From the NCBI GenBank assembly GCA_965178655.1, contig OZ238266.1, positions 930,001-994,000 on the forward strand: 64,000 bases of DNA, written 5' to 3'. Source of the DNA: GCA-2733415 sp965178655. Its GTDB lineage: Bacteria; Bacteroidota; Bacteroidia; Flavobacteriales; Flavobacteriaceae. Both the position numbers and the translations under genes were made by a program. Below are positions 42,773-52,554 of the stretch, piece after piece (the first letter of the stretch is position 1; every line of letters starts with the position of its first letter). The notes under the pieces were generated by a model, which was not told the DNA's origin, searched no databases, and saw only the letters and a program-made list of their open reading frames with translations.

Positions 42773-43767
42773 ATAACTGGCTAACATTATCGAAAGAAGA
42801 ACAAGTTGAGTTGTTTACCCAAATTGGTGTAAGAACAAACTTGCCACCACAAGCTATTGAAAAAGATGCTTGGATAACACTCATGTTACGCATGATCTTC
42901 ACTTCTGATTTGGGAAGTCATTTAATATTCAAAGGAGGAACTTCATTGAGTAAAGCCTTTAATTTAATTCAACGATTTTCGGAAGATATTGACTTAGGAG
43001 TTGACAGGGAGTATCTAGGTTTTGAAGGAGAATTATCAAAAGGAGAAATTCGCAAATTGAGAAGAGCCTGTCACACATTTGTTTCAACCGATTTAGCCGA
43101 ATTACTTCAAAAACAACTTACAGCATACGGAGTTAATGAAAGTCTATTTGAACTGATTGTAGAGAACACACAAGTATCTGATCAAGATCCTGAAACAATT
43201 AAAGTAAATTATCAGTCACTATTTGATGATCTGTCCTATTTACCAAAAAGAGTTTTAATTGAAGTTAGTTCAAGATCATTAATTGAACCCAACCAAGAAA
43301 TTGCTCTCAAATCAATGATTGATGAACATTATTCTGAAACGGAATTTAAGGAAGAGGAATTTGTTGTAAACGCTACCAACCCTCAAAAAACATTTTTAGA
43401 AAAACTCATTCTATTACATGAAGAATTTCAAAAACCATCAGAAAAAATAAGACATCTACGAATGTCTAGGCATTTCTATGATATTGGTCAAATACTTAAT
43501 TCTGAATACGGACAATCCGCGATAAAAAACACAGCTCTTTTTGAAAGTATTATTGCACATAGAAAAGTATTAACACCAATGAAAACTACGGACTATGAAA
43601 CGTTGACTTTACAAAACATCAACATCATTCCACCTGATGAGTTCTTGGAAAAGTATAAATCTGATTACAAAGAAATGCAAAGCAGTATGATACATGGCGA
43701 ATCGCTTGATTTTGATGCACTACTGGACAAAATAATGGAGAAATTGAAAGAAAAAGGCAATGACTAA
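42769..43767 (+). CDS. abiEii: AbiEii/AbiGii-family nucleotidyltransferase toxin
   Basis: 332 aa. Nucleotidyltransferase motif HLIFKGGTSLSKAFNLIQRFSEDIDLGV (about residues 44-71): GG-S followed by D-x-D. Such toxins transfer nucleotides to tRNA or other targets and block phage growth. Overlaps abiEi upstream and hsdR downstream (8 bp), so it is co-translated with the RM system. Confidence 0.85.
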   Translation: MNNWLTLSKEEQVELFTQIGVRTNLPPQAIEKDAWITLMLRMIFTSDLGSHLIFKGGTSLSKAFNLIQRFSEDIDLGVDREYLGFEGELSKGEIRKLRRACHTFVSTDLAELLQKQLTAYGVNESLFELIVENTQVSDQDPETIKVNYQSLFDDLSYLPKRVLIEVSSRSLIEPNQEIALKSMIDEHYSETEFKEEEFVVNATNPQKTFLEKLILLHEEFQKPSEKIRHLRMSRHFYDIGQILNSEYGQSAIKNTALFESIIAHRKVLTPMKTTDYETLTLQNINIIPPDEFLEKYKSDYKEMQSSMIHGESLDFDALLDKIMEKLKEKGND

Positions 43768-46756
43768 AGAAGCACAAATAGAAGAGACCCTAATAAAGCA
43801 GCTGATAGAATTGAAGTACATCTATCGCTCTGACATTGTTGATCGAAAAACGCTAGAACAGAACTTCAAAGTCAAATTTGAAGCTTTGAACCGTGTTCGA
43901 CTTTCAGATAATGAATTTTTACGCTTGCGCGAAGAAATCATTGAACCAGATGCCTTTGCTGCATCCAAACTATTACGTGAAAGACAGTATTTCCAACGAG
44001 AAGACGGAACACCACTGCATTACACTTTGGTAAATATTAAAGACTGGTGTAAAAACGATTTTGAAGTCATCAGTCAATTAAAAATCAACACAGAAAACAG
44101 CAATCAACGTTATGATGTAATTTTACTAATTAATGGTTTACCAGTGGTTCAGATTGAATTGAAGAAATTGGATATTTCTCCACGAAAAGCCATGCAGCAA
44201 ATTGTGGATTACAAAAATGAACCTGGCAATGGTTATGGTAATTCTCTGATGTGTTTTATGCAATTGTTTATTGTGAGCAACCGCAGTAATACTTTCTACT
44301 TTGCCAATAATAAGAATCAACATTTTCAATTCAATGCAGACGAACAGTTTTTACCTGTTTACAAATTAGCAGATGTAAACAACAAGAAAATTAGTGGGCT
44401 CCATGAATTCACCGAAAAATTCTTATCAAAATGTACTTTGGGTGAAATGATTAGCAAGTATATGGTACTAGTGCAAAGCGAACAAAAAATGTTGGTGATG
44501 CGTCCGTATCAAATCTATGCAGTAAAAGCAATTGTTGATTGTATAAAAGATAATCGAGGAAACGGTTACATCTGGCATACTACAGGTAGTGGTAAAACCT
44601 TAACGTCATTTAAAGCTTCTACTTTATTGAAAGACAACCATGACATTGAAAAATGTTTGTTTGTGGTTGATCGTAAAGACCTTGACAGGCAAACTCGTGA
44701 GGAATTCAATAAATTTCAGGAAGGTAGTGTGGAAGAAAACACTAATACCGAAACTTTGGTAAGACGATTACTATCTACTGATTATGCAGACAAGGTAATT
44801 GTGACTACTATTCAAAAATTAGGTTTGGCTTTAGATGGAATGAACAAGCGTAACTATAAAGAACGTTTAGAACCATTAAGTGAAAAACGTATCGTTTTCA
44901 TCTTTGATGAGTGTCACCGTTCGCAATTTGGCGATAATCATAAAGCAATTAAAGAGTTTTTTACAAACGCACAACTTTTTGGTTTTACGGGAACACCTAT
45001 TTTCGATAAAAACTCCACACAGAAAATTCGTGAAGATCAATACGAAACGTATAAAACCACAGAAAGCATTTTTGAAAAGCAGTTGCATGCTTATACCATT
45101 ACTCACGCAATAGAAGACAGAAATGTTCTTAAGTTTCATATTGATTACTTTAAAGGACAAGGAGACCAAAACCCAGATGAAGCAATTGAACAGCGAGCTG
45201 TAGCAGAAGCAATTATTGACAAACATAATGCAGCCACCAATCAACGAAAATTCAATGCTGTATTGGCAACAGCCTCTATCAATAATGCTATTGAATACTA
45301 TCGACTTTTTAAAGAACTTCAACAGCAAAAACAAACGAATGATCCTAATTATGTTCCGCTAAACATTACGGCAGTATTCTCCCCACCAGCACAACTGATT
45401 GCAAAAGAGGGAGATCAGCAAAGCCAGAAAAATGCGGCAGATATCAAACAACTACAAGAGGATTTAATAAACGAGAAAGAAGACAATAAGCAAAATCCAG
45501 AAGAAAAGAAAAAAGCCTTAACGGAGATTATTACAGATTACAACAAACAATTTGGCACTAATCACGACATCAACAATTTTGATCTCTATTATCAGGATGT
45601 ACAAAGACGAATTAAAGATCAAAAATTTAGTAACAAAGATTATCCGCATAAAAACAAGATTGATATAACCATTGTGGTGGATATGTTATTGACTGGTTTT
45701 GATTCCAAATTCTTGAACACACTGTATGTAGATAAAAATCTAAAATACCACGGTTTGATTCAGGCATTTTCTCGTACTAACAGGGTGCTGAACGATACAA
45801 AACCTTACGGAAATGTACTAGATTTCCGTTCGCAGCAAGAATCCGTGAACCATGCCATTACACTATTTTCAGGTGAAGAAAATGACAAAGCCAAAGAAAT
45901 TTGGATGGTTGACCCAGCCCCTGTGGTAATTGACGATTACCAAAAAGCGGTAGAAGCCTTGGGCAATTTTATGGAGGAGCACAACTTGGTAAACGAACCA
46001 CAAGAAGTGTACAACCTGCGTGGTGATGCTGCCAAAATTGCCTTTATAAAAAACTTTAAGGAAGTACAGCGACTCAAAACTCAACTAGACCAATACACCG
46101 ATTTGGACGAAGAGCAGCAAACTGCTATTGAAACCATTCTTCCAAAAGACAAATTGCAGGAGTTTAAAAGTTCATACATAGAAAAAGCAAAAGAATTAAG
46201 AAAAATACAACAAGAACAAGGTGATGATGCACCCGAAGACATCCAACAACTGGACTTTGAGTTTGTACTCTTTGCCTCTGCAGTGATTGATTACGATTAC
46301 ATTATAAGCTTGATTGCTGACAGTACACAGCAAAAGCCTTCTAAGCAATCAATGAGCAAATCTCAGGTAATTAGTTTGTTAAAATCTAACTCCAACCTTA
46401 TGGACGAAGAGGAAGACTTAACGGATTACATTAACCAAGTGGATTGGAGTGTGGGACAAACCGCAGACGAACTCAAACAAAATTTTGAAACCTTTAAGGT
46501 AGAGAAGTACGATAAAGAACTGGTTATAATTGCAAACAAACATGGTTTACAAACAGCAGACTTGAAAAGCTTTGTTGGGCAGATTATGGAGCGAATGATT
46601 TTTGATGGAGAAAAACTCACTGATTTGATGGAACCTTTAGATTTGGGTTGGAAACAACGCAGTAAGGCAGAAACTGCTTTGATGAACGACTTGATTCCTC
46701 AGCTTAATAAATTAGCCGAAGGGCAAGAAATTTCAGGATTAGCAGCTTATGAATAA
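43760..46756 (+). CDS. hsdR: Type I restriction enzyme, R subunit
   Basis: 998 aa. N-terminal nuclease with RYDVILLINGLPVVQIELKK (D...ExK, about residues 118-137), a Walker A HTTGSGKTLTSF (about 275) and Walker B/DEAH-type FIFDECHRSQFGD (about 380-392), then the helicase C-domain (DMLLTGFDSKFLNTLYVDK, and AFSRTNRV). Translocates DNA and cuts when the site is unmethylated. Overlaps abiEii and hsdS. Confidence 0.93.
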   Translation: MTKEAQIEETLIKQLIELKYIYRSDIVDRKTLEQNFKVKFEALNRVRLSDNEFLRLREEIIEPDAFAASKLLRERQYFQREDGTPLHYTLVNIKDWCKNDFEVISQLKINTENSNQRYDVILLINGLPVVQIELKKLDISPRKAMQQIVDYKNEPGNGYGNSLMCFMQLFIVSNRSNTFYFANNKNQHFQFNADEQFLPVYKLADVNNKKISGLHEFTEKFLSKCTLGEMISKYMVLVQSEQKMLVMRPYQIYAVKAIVDCIKDNRGNGYIWHTTGSGKTLTSFKASTLLKDNHDIEKCLFVVDRKDLDRQTREEFNKFQEGSVEENTNTETLVRRLLSTDYADKVIVTTIQKLGLALDGMNKRNYKERLEPLSEKRIVFIFDECHRSQFGDNHKAIKEFFTNAQLFGFTGTPIFDKNSTQKIREDQYETYKTTESIFEKQLHAYTITHAIEDRNVLKFHIDYFKGQGDQNPDEAIEQRAVAEAIIDKHNAATNQRKFNAVLATASINNAIEYYRLFKELQQQKQTNDPNYVPLNITAVFSPPAQLIAKEGDQQSQKNAADIKQLQEDLINEKEDNKQNPEEKKKALTEIITDYNKQFGTNHDINNFDLYYQDVQRRIKDQKFSNKDYPHKNKIDITIVVDMLLTGFDSKFLNTLYVDKNLKYHGLIQAFSRTNRVLNDTKPYGNVLDFRSQQESVNHAITLFSGEENDKAKEIWMVDPAPVVIDDYQKAVEALGNFMEEHNLVNEPQEVYNLRGDAAKIAFIKNFKEVQRLKTQLDQYTDLDEEQQTAIETILPKDKLQEFKSSYIEKAKELRKIQQEQGDDAPEDIQQLDFEFVLFASAVIDYDYIISLIADSTQQKPSKQSMSKSQVISLLKSNSNLMDEEEDLTDYINQVDWSVGQTADELKQNFETFKVEKYDKELVIIANKHGLQTADLKSFVGQIMERMIFDGEKLTDLMEPLDLGWKQRSKAETALMNDLIPQLNKLAEGQEISGLAAYE

Positions 46757-48005
46757 AGAGAGAAAAATAGTGCCTGAGTTGCGTTTTCCTGAGGTTAGCG
46801 ATAATTCCGACTGGGAGGAAAAGGCATTAGTAAAACTAGCAGATCGCGTGATATTAAAAAATAAAGATAGTCGGATAAGTAAAGTTTTTACTAACTCCGC
46901 TACTTATGGAATAATTGACCAAAGAAAATATTTTGATAAGGACATTGCAAACAAAAATAATCTAGAGAACTATTATGTGGTTGAGGATGGTGATTATATT
47001 TATAATCCTCGTATATCAAGCGAAGCTCCAGTTGGTCCAACTTCAAAAAATAAAACAGGTTTTATTGGGGTGATGTCACCATTATATACTGTATTTAGAT
47101 TTTTAAATAAGAATAATCAATTCTACGAGTATTATTTTATATCCAACCATTGGTATTCTTCGATAAGGAAAATTTCAAATACTGGTGCTAGGTTTGACAG
47201 AATAAGTATAACTGATTCATCTTTCATGAATATTCCAGTTCTATCCCCTTCGCCCCAAGAACAACAAAAAATCGCTGCTTGTCTTTCTTCTTTAGATGAT
47301 CTGATTACCGCTTACAACGATAAACTGGAAATCCTCAAAAACCACAAAAAAGGCTTGATGCAAAACCTTTTTCCGCAAGAAGGGCAAAAGGTGCCGAATT
47401 ATCGTTTTGCTGAGTTTGAAAATGATGGGGTATGGGTGGAGAAAGAATTAAACCAATTAGGGGATTTAATAAATGGGCTTACATACAGTCCAAAAGATGT
47501 AAGAGATGAAGGGTTACTTGTACTTAGGTCATCCAACGTACAAAACGGAATAATTGACTTCAATGACTGTGTGTTTGTTAGACCTGATATCAAAGGAGCT
47601 AATTTATCGGAACCTAATGACATACTGGTTTGTGTCAGAAATGGTTCAAAACGATTAATTGGGAAAAATGCTCTTATTCCAAAGGATACCCCTTTGGCTA
47701 CACATGGTGCTTTTATGACGGTGTTTAGAGCTGAATACCCTGAATTTGTTTTTCAATTATTTCAATCAGCAGCCTATAGCAAACAAGTAAAGGCTGATTT
47801 AGGAGCAACAATAAATTCGATAAATGGGAAAAACTTTCTCAAATATGAATTTCGAGTGCCAAAAGATCCAAAAGAACAACAAAAAATTGCTTCCTGTCTT
47901 TCGGCATCGGATGATTTAATTACCGCACAAATTGATAAAATAGAGCAATTGCAGCAGCACAAAAAAGGCTTAATGCAAGGTTTGTTTCCAAAAATTGAGA
48001 GTTAA
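46749..48005 (+). CDS. hsdS: Type I restriction enzyme, specificity subunit
   Basis: 418 aa with two target-recognition domains. Each is followed by the same helix: PQEQQKIAACLSSLDDLITAYN and, near the C-terminus, KEQQKIASCLSASDDLITAQ, then HKKGLMQ-LFP. The repeated spacer defines a bipartite recognition site, which cannot be read from sequence. Starts 8 bp inside the end of hsdR. Confidence 0.93.
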   Translation: MNKERKIVPELRFPEVSDNSDWEEKALVKLADRVILKNKDSRISKVFTNSATYGIIDQRKYFDKDIANKNNLENYYVVEDGDYIYNPRISSEAPVGPTSKNKTGFIGVMSPLYTVFRFLNKNNQFYEYYFISNHWYSSIRKISNTGARFDRISITDSSFMNIPVLSPSPQEQQKIAACLSSLDDLITAYNDKLEILKNHKKGLMQNLFPQEGQKVPNYRFAEFENDGVWVEKELNQLGDLINGLTYSPKDVRDEGLLVLRSSNVQNGIIDFNDCVFVRPDIKGANLSEPNDILVCVRNGSKRLIGKNALIPKDTPLATHGAFMTVFRAEYPEFVFQLFQSAAYSKQVKADLGATINSINGKNFLKYEFRVPKDPKEQQKIASCLSASDDLITAQIDKIEQLQQHKKGLMQGLFPKIES

Positions 48006-48008
48006 GAG

Positions 48009-49292
48009 ATGGCAGATACGATAACAAATTTCACGAAACTTGAAGATGTAGCAACCGAATTCCGAAAGTATCTAACTGGAGATCACAGAAAGAAAAAGGA
48101 TGTGATTCTTTTCTATGCTCATAATGGAACTGGAAAGACACGTTTATCCATGGAATTCAAAGAAATGGGTAAAATGACTGTACAGAACAACCTAACTGAT
48201 GAAGAAGGTAATGTACTTACAGATGCAGAGGGCAACACACTTACCACTGAAGAACTAAAGCGTGACACATTATACTTTAATGCTTTTACGGAAGATTTAT
48301 TCTCTTGGGATAATGACTTGGATGGCGATGAACACAGAGTATTATTGCTGAATAAGCATTCTAAATTTTTTGGTGGTATTGAGAATTTAGATATTGACAA
48401 CAAAATTCGCCCCATACTCCATAATTACAGTGACTTCAACTTTGTAACTGACTTTAATTTCGTAAAACCTACTGATGTGGGTAAAGAAAACCCAGAGACT
48501 TTCTGGGCTGTTAGATTTATTCGGGAAGAATTGGTAGATGAAGTAACTCAGAACATTGAGAATATAAAAATATCCAGAGGCGAGGAGAATCTATTTATCT
48601 GGTGCTTTTTTCTTGCCATTTATGAATTAGCAATTGATGGTGCTGAAGGCTATGATTGGGTAAAGTATGTTTATGTTGATGACCCCATTTCTTCGTTGGA
48701 CGAGAATAATACCATCGCATTAGCATGTGGTTTAGCGACACTAATTGATAGTGGGATTTATGAGGAAATCGAGGAAGCTGGAGAGAAAAAGAAAGTTGAA
48801 AGAGATCGAAAAGTAAAAGTAGTTTTGTCAACTCATCACAGCTTATTTTTTAATGTGATGTACAACGAACTAAAAATGAAGAGGAAAACATTTTTCCTTC
48901 ATTCAAATGGTTCATCAGATTATAAGTTACAAGACACGGGTGATACACCATTTTTTCACCACGTTGCTTTATTGAGCGAACTCGACAGAGTCGCAAAATC
49001 AGATATTATTCATACCTACCATTTTAATGGTTTGCGCACAGTTATGGAAAAAGCAGTAAGCTTTTTTGGATATGATAAAATTGATGAAGTTATTCATGGT
49101 TTAGATGATGAAGTTCTCTTTCATAGAGCAGTACAGCTATTGAGTCATGGTAAGTATTCAATTTTTGCTCCCTCTCCAATGACAGATGACACTAAAGATT
49201 TATTTAAAAAAATTCTTGATGGATTTCTAACCAAGTACAAATTTAATTTACCAGAAATCTTTGCAGAAGAACCAATAGCAGTTGAACAATGA
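48009..49292 (+). CDS. PrrC/RloC-like ABC ATPase, candidate anticodon nuclease
   Basis: 427 aa between hsdS and hsdM. Walker A AHNGTGKTRLS (37-47), ABC-type signature ISRGEEN (188-194) and Walker B VYVDDPISSLDENN (221-234) fit the RloC/PrrC ATPase type. The C-terminus has R343-x3-E347 and H380, resembling the R320-x3-E324...H356 triad of PrrC. PrrC is held inactive by a type I RM complex and cuts tRNA-Lys when phage disables it; the same position here supports that role. The alignment is by eye. It could also be another ATPase accessory. Confidence 0.7.
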   Translation: MADTITNFTKLEDVATEFRKYLTGDHRKKKDVILFYAHNGTGKTRLSMEFKEMGKMTVQNNLTDEEGNVLTDAEGNTLTTEELKRDTLYFNAFTEDLFSWDNDLDGDEHRVLLLNKHSKFFGGIENLDIDNKIRPILHNYSDFNFVTDFNFVKPTDVGKENPETFWAVRFIREELVDEVTQNIENIKISRGEENLFIWCFFLAIYELAIDGAEGYDWVKYVYVDDPISSLDENNTIALACGLATLIDSGIYEEIEEAGEKKKVERDRKVKVVLSTHHSLFFNVMYNELKMKRKTFFLHSNGSSDYKLQDTGDTPFFHHVALLSELDRVAKSDIIHTYHFNGLRTVMEKAVSFFGYDKIDEVIHGLDDEVLFHRAVQLLSHGKYSIFAPSPMTDDTKDLFKKILDGFLTKYKFNLPEIFAEEPIAVEQ

Positions 49293-50956
49293 CACATAAA
49301 GAACAAGATAAATTAGGAAAAGCCCTTTGGGACATAGCAAGCGATTTAAGAGGAGCAATGAATGCAGATTCGTTCCGTGATTATATGCTATCATTTTTAT
49401 TTCTACGCTACTTATCGCACAATTACGAAGAGTCGGCTAAAAAAGAATTGGGTAGAGATTATCCTAAAAGTCCCTCAAAAGATGGTAGACCAGACTTTGT
49501 AGTTCCTCCGCCATTAGAAATTTGGTACAATGAAAACAAAGAAGATACTGACGAGTTTGAAAAACAGATGCGTAAAAAGGTGCATTATGTGATTAAACCA
49601 AAACATTTGTGGAGCAACATTACCGAATTGGCACGTACCCAAAATGGAGAGTTATTAACGACTTTAGAAGGTGGTTTCCGCTATATTGAAAACAAATCGT
49701 TTGACGATACTTTTCATGGCTTGTTTTCAGAAATCAATTTGAACTCTGATAAGTTAGGTAAAACGGCAAAAGAGCGTAATGATAAACTCTGTACCATCAT
49801 CAAAAAAATTGCAGAAGGTATTGCCGATTTTTCTTCTGATACAGACACTTTAGGAGATGCCTATGAATATTTGATTGGGAAATTCGCAGCAGGTTCAGGC
49901 AAGAAAGCAGGTGAGTTTTATACGCCTCAACAAATCTCTACCATACTTTCTGAAATTGTAACTTTAGACAGTCAAGATCCAACCACAGGAAAGAAAAACA
50001 AACTGGATAAGGTTTTGGATTTTGCTTGTGGCTCAGGCTCTTTGTTATTGAATGTTAGAAAGCGTATTAAAAAGGAAAAAGGCACTATTGGAAAAATTTA
50101 CGGACAAGAAAACAACATTACTACATACAACTTAGCACGAATGAACATGCTTTTGCATGGTATGAAAGATACTGAGTTTGAAATATTTCACGGTGACACC
50201 TTAAAAAACCAATGGGATGTCCTAAATGAAATGAATCCATCTAAGAAAACGGTGTTTGATGCCATAGTCGCCAATCCGCCATTCAGTTTACGATGGGAAC
50301 CAAATGATACCCTTGCAGAAGATTTTCGATTCAAGAGTTATGGTCTAGCGCCAAAATCAGCAGCAGACTTTGCTTTCTTATTACACGGCTTCCATTTCTT
50401 GAGTAATGAAGGAACAATGGCTATTATTTTGCCTCATGGTGTATTATTTCGTGGTGGTGCAGAAGAACGTATTAGAACCAAGCTTTTAAAAGATAATAAT
50501 ATAGATGCAGTTATTGGCTTGCCATCTAATCTATTCTATTCAACTGGAATTCCTGTTTGTATTCTGATATTAAAGAAATGTAAAAAGGAAGATGATGTAC
50601 TTTTCATCAATGCAAGTGAGCATTTCAAAAAAGGAAAAAGGCAAAATGAATTAAGAGACGGCAAGAAAGATGGGGTTTACGATAAAAGTGAACCTAATGA
50701 TATTCAGTCTATAATAGATACTTACAAAAATCGTCCAGAGAAACTTGAACGTTATGCTCGTAGAGTTTCAATGGGAGAGATTGAAAAGAATGGTTACAAT
50801 TTGAATATTTCTAGGTATGTAAGTACAGCAGAAGATGAAGTACAAATTGATTTAAAAGAAGTGAATAAGAATTTGACTTCAATCAATGAACGTATTGATG
50901 CAAAAACAAAGGAGCATAATAAATTCTTGAAAGAGTTGGGATTAAAAACAATCTAA
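49289..50956 (+). CDS. hsdM: Type I restriction enzyme, M subunit
   Basis: 555 aa N6-adenine methyltransferase. N-terminal HsdM helical domain (MTHKEQDKLGKALWDIASDLRG) and SAM motif LDFACGSGSLLLNV (about 248-261) with catalytic NPPF (about 330-333). ATGA overlap with the ATPase gene. The order abiEi-abiEii-hsdR-hsdS-ATPase-hsdM makes one co-translated defence operon. Confidence 0.93.
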   Translation: MTHKEQDKLGKALWDIASDLRGAMNADSFRDYMLSFLFLRYLSHNYEESAKKELGRDYPKSPSKDGRPDFVVPPPLEIWYNENKEDTDEFEKQMRKKVHYVIKPKHLWSNITELARTQNGELLTTLEGGFRYIENKSFDDTFHGLFSEINLNSDKLGKTAKERNDKLCTIIKKIAEGIADFSSDTDTLGDAYEYLIGKFAAGSGKKAGEFYTPQQISTILSEIVTLDSQDPTTGKKNKLDKVLDFACGSGSLLLNVRKRIKKEKGTIGKIYGQENNITTYNLARMNMLLHGMKDTEFEIFHGDTLKNQWDVLNEMNPSKKTVFDAIVANPPFSLRWEPNDTLAEDFRFKSYGLAPKSAADFAFLLHGFHFLSNEGTMAIILPHGVLFRGGAEERIRTKLLKDNNIDAVIGLPSNLFYSTGIPVCILILKKCKKEDDVLFINASEHFKKGKRQNELRDGKKDGVYDKSEPNDIQSIIDTYKNRPEKLERYARRVSMGEIEKNGYNLNISRYVSTAEDEVQIDLKEVNKNLTSINERIDAKTKEHNKFLKELGLKTI

Positions 50957-50961
50957 ATAAT

Positions 50962-51034
50962 GCCAACGTAAGTTCAAGCACATTTAAAGTTTGCTCGTTC
51001 CTCACAAATTTAAAAGAGCTTTCACGCCAACGCT
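50962..51034 (+). repeat. Covarying palindromic element, right end of the type I RM unit
   Basis: Outer stem AAGC (50976-50979) with GCTT (51018-51021); ACA/AGA internal loop; inner stem TTTAAAgTTTG (50983-50993) with CAAATTTAAA (51005-51014); GCCAACG on both sides. Confidence 0.75.
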
Positions 51035-51058
51035 AGCAAGTTTTCGGAAAAAAAGCCA

Positions 51059-51260
51059 GACACCTAACAATGTATAAAAAACATAGGGCGTTTGTGCTAA
51101 ACTGAAAGGTCTGTGAATATTTGCAAAGTCCGCTTAATATAAAATTTGGCGTTTATAGAAGAAAAAATAAAAGCAAAATATTTATATTTCGCTAAGTAAT
51201 AAACCGAAACGAAAGTGCTTATTAAATGCCCTACGTTTCTTATACAAACACGTTGGCAAC
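51059..51260 (+). other. attC-like site 31 (200-bp class)
   Basis: GACACCTAAC (51059-51068) is complementary to the unit start GTTAGGTGC at 41966, closing a 9.3-kb unit. A weaker promoter is present: TTTG (51091-51094) and AATATTTG (51116-51123), 21 bp apart. G of GTT at 51252. Confidence 0.85.
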
Positions 51261-51270
51261 AAGCTGAAAA

Positions 51271-51813
51271 ATGAAATTACCAATAACAATTTTAGCCCTG
51301 ATTTTATGTTTTTCGTCTTGTAAAGAAAAAACGAAAAAAAAATCTGAACCAAAAAAAGAAAAGACGGAATTACAAGTTAAACCGACTGAAAAAGTTCATT
51401 TGACTAGAGTTCCTGATTCCTTGGAATTAATAGCTGACAAAAATCTGATTGGAGATTTTAACGGAGATAACAAAACGGATTTCGCTTCAATCGTGAAAAA
51501 CAAAAGCAACAAAAAAATTGGTGTTTTAATAGTTCATAATTCTAAAAACCAAGAAAGTTTCGTTTTTGGAGCAGGAAAAGAAGTTGACCAAATGACAGAT
51601 TTGGATTGGATTCAAATATTTGAAACTCTTCCAAAAGGAGAGATTGTCTCACCGACTTTGGTAGATGAGGAAACTGGAGATATAATTGGACAAGATGAAA
51701 AGCAAAATTTCAAACTAATAGGAAATGGAATTTATATGAGCGTTGAGGAATCTCACGGTGGTGGAATTATATTTTGGAACGGAAAAGAATATAAATGGTA
51801 TCACATAGAATAA
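51271..51813 (+). CDS. Hypothetical lipoprotein with Ca-binding-like repeat (cassette 32)
   Basis: 180 aa. Lipobox CFSSC (Cys17) followed by a Lys/Glu linker. IGDFNGDNKTDFASIV (about residues 63-78) resembles an FG-GAP/VCBS-type calcium loop. The C-terminus has Gly-rich ESHGGGIIFWNGKEYKWYHIE. Similar small proteins in Bacteroidota are surface-exposed. No enzyme domain. Confidence 0.72.
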   Translation: MKLPITILALILCFSSCKEKTKKKSEPKKEKTELQVKPTEKVHLTRVPDSLELIADKNLIGDFNGDNKTDFASIVKNKSNKKIGVLIVHNSKNQESFVFGAGKEVDQMTDLDWIQIFETLPKGEIVSPTLVDEETGDIIGQDEKQNFKLIGNGIYMSVEESHGGGIIFWNGKEYKWYHIE

Positions 51814-51821
51814 AAAAGCCA

Positions 51822-51959
51822 GTTGCCAACACCGCGTATAGTTCATTGCTTCGGATTTTCCTAGCGGAAAATTCTCGCGCTTTTACTATCTTGGTTTCCT
51901 AATCGGAAAATCCTCGCGGATTTTCACGCAACAAACCATACACGAACACGTTGTGTGTA
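51822..51959 (+). other. attC-like site 32
   Basis: GTTGCCAAC (51822-51830) is the exact complement of the unit start GTTGGCAAC (51252). Two nested hairpin-forming GATTTTCC/GGAAAATC blocks. G of GTT at 51950. Confidence 0.88.
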
Positions 51960-51968
51960 AGCAGAAAA

Positions 51969-52550
51969 ATGAATAAAACAACAATCATATTCCTACTGAT
52001 TTTATCATCTGTTCACGGACAGACTGAGAAAAATATGAGTATTAGTGGAAATTTAAAAGTACTTTTCGGTTTTGAATTATTGATTCCAAAAAATCCGATG
52101 ATGGTTCTTGACAAAAGCTATGAGATTGCATCAACTGATAGCTTAGGAAATTATACCTTTTCAAACTTAAAAAGTGGAACTTATAATATTCAAGTTCTTG
52201 ATTATAACGTAAAACCTGAAAAAATTAAGTTCGAATTAAAATCTGAGTCAATTAAAGATTTTGATATAATTGTCGTTGCAGATTGTCCTGTGACAAAAGA
52301 AATTGCACTTTCAGATATTGAAAAAGGAAAACCAAGATTATTATTAGCGGGAGGAATTGCTCCAGTAGTAGAATTTGGTCAAGAAAAATTTGAGAAAGAG
52401 TACGGAGTTGAATATTATGAATATGGATGTATCTCTCCTCCAACTGAATGTATGAATCAATATAACAAAGTTATTTTTGAGTACTTAACAAAAAAGTATG
52501 GACGAAAATGGAAAGGAAAAATTCGGAGAGATGTAATTGGATTAAAATAA
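51969..52550 (+). CDS. Secreted protein with carboxypeptidase-regulatory-like domain (cassette 33)
   Basis: 193 aa from ATG 51969; an upstream in-frame TTG lies in the attC-like core and is rejected. Signal peptide ending VHGQTE. Residues 25-105 form a regulatory-like beta-sandwich (STDSLGNYTFSNLKSGTYNIQV). The rest has a conserved-looking CISPPTECMNQYNKVI. No enzymatic motif. Confidence 0.72.
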   Translation: MNKTTIIFLLILSSVHGQTEKNMSISGNLKVLFGFELLIPKNPMMVLDKSYEIASTDSLGNYTFSNLKSGTYNIQVLDYNVKPEKIKFELKSESIKDFDIIVVADCPVTKEIALSDIEKGKPRLLLAGGIAPVVEFGQEKFEKEYGVEYYEYGCISPPTECMNQYNKVIFEYLTKKYGRKWKGKIRRDVIGLK

Positions 52551-52554
52551 AGCC

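Noticed and set aside
44876..45334. 152-codon minus-strand frame inside hsdR
   Set aside because: Antisense to the helicase motifs of hsdR, low-complexity Phe/Cys-rich product.
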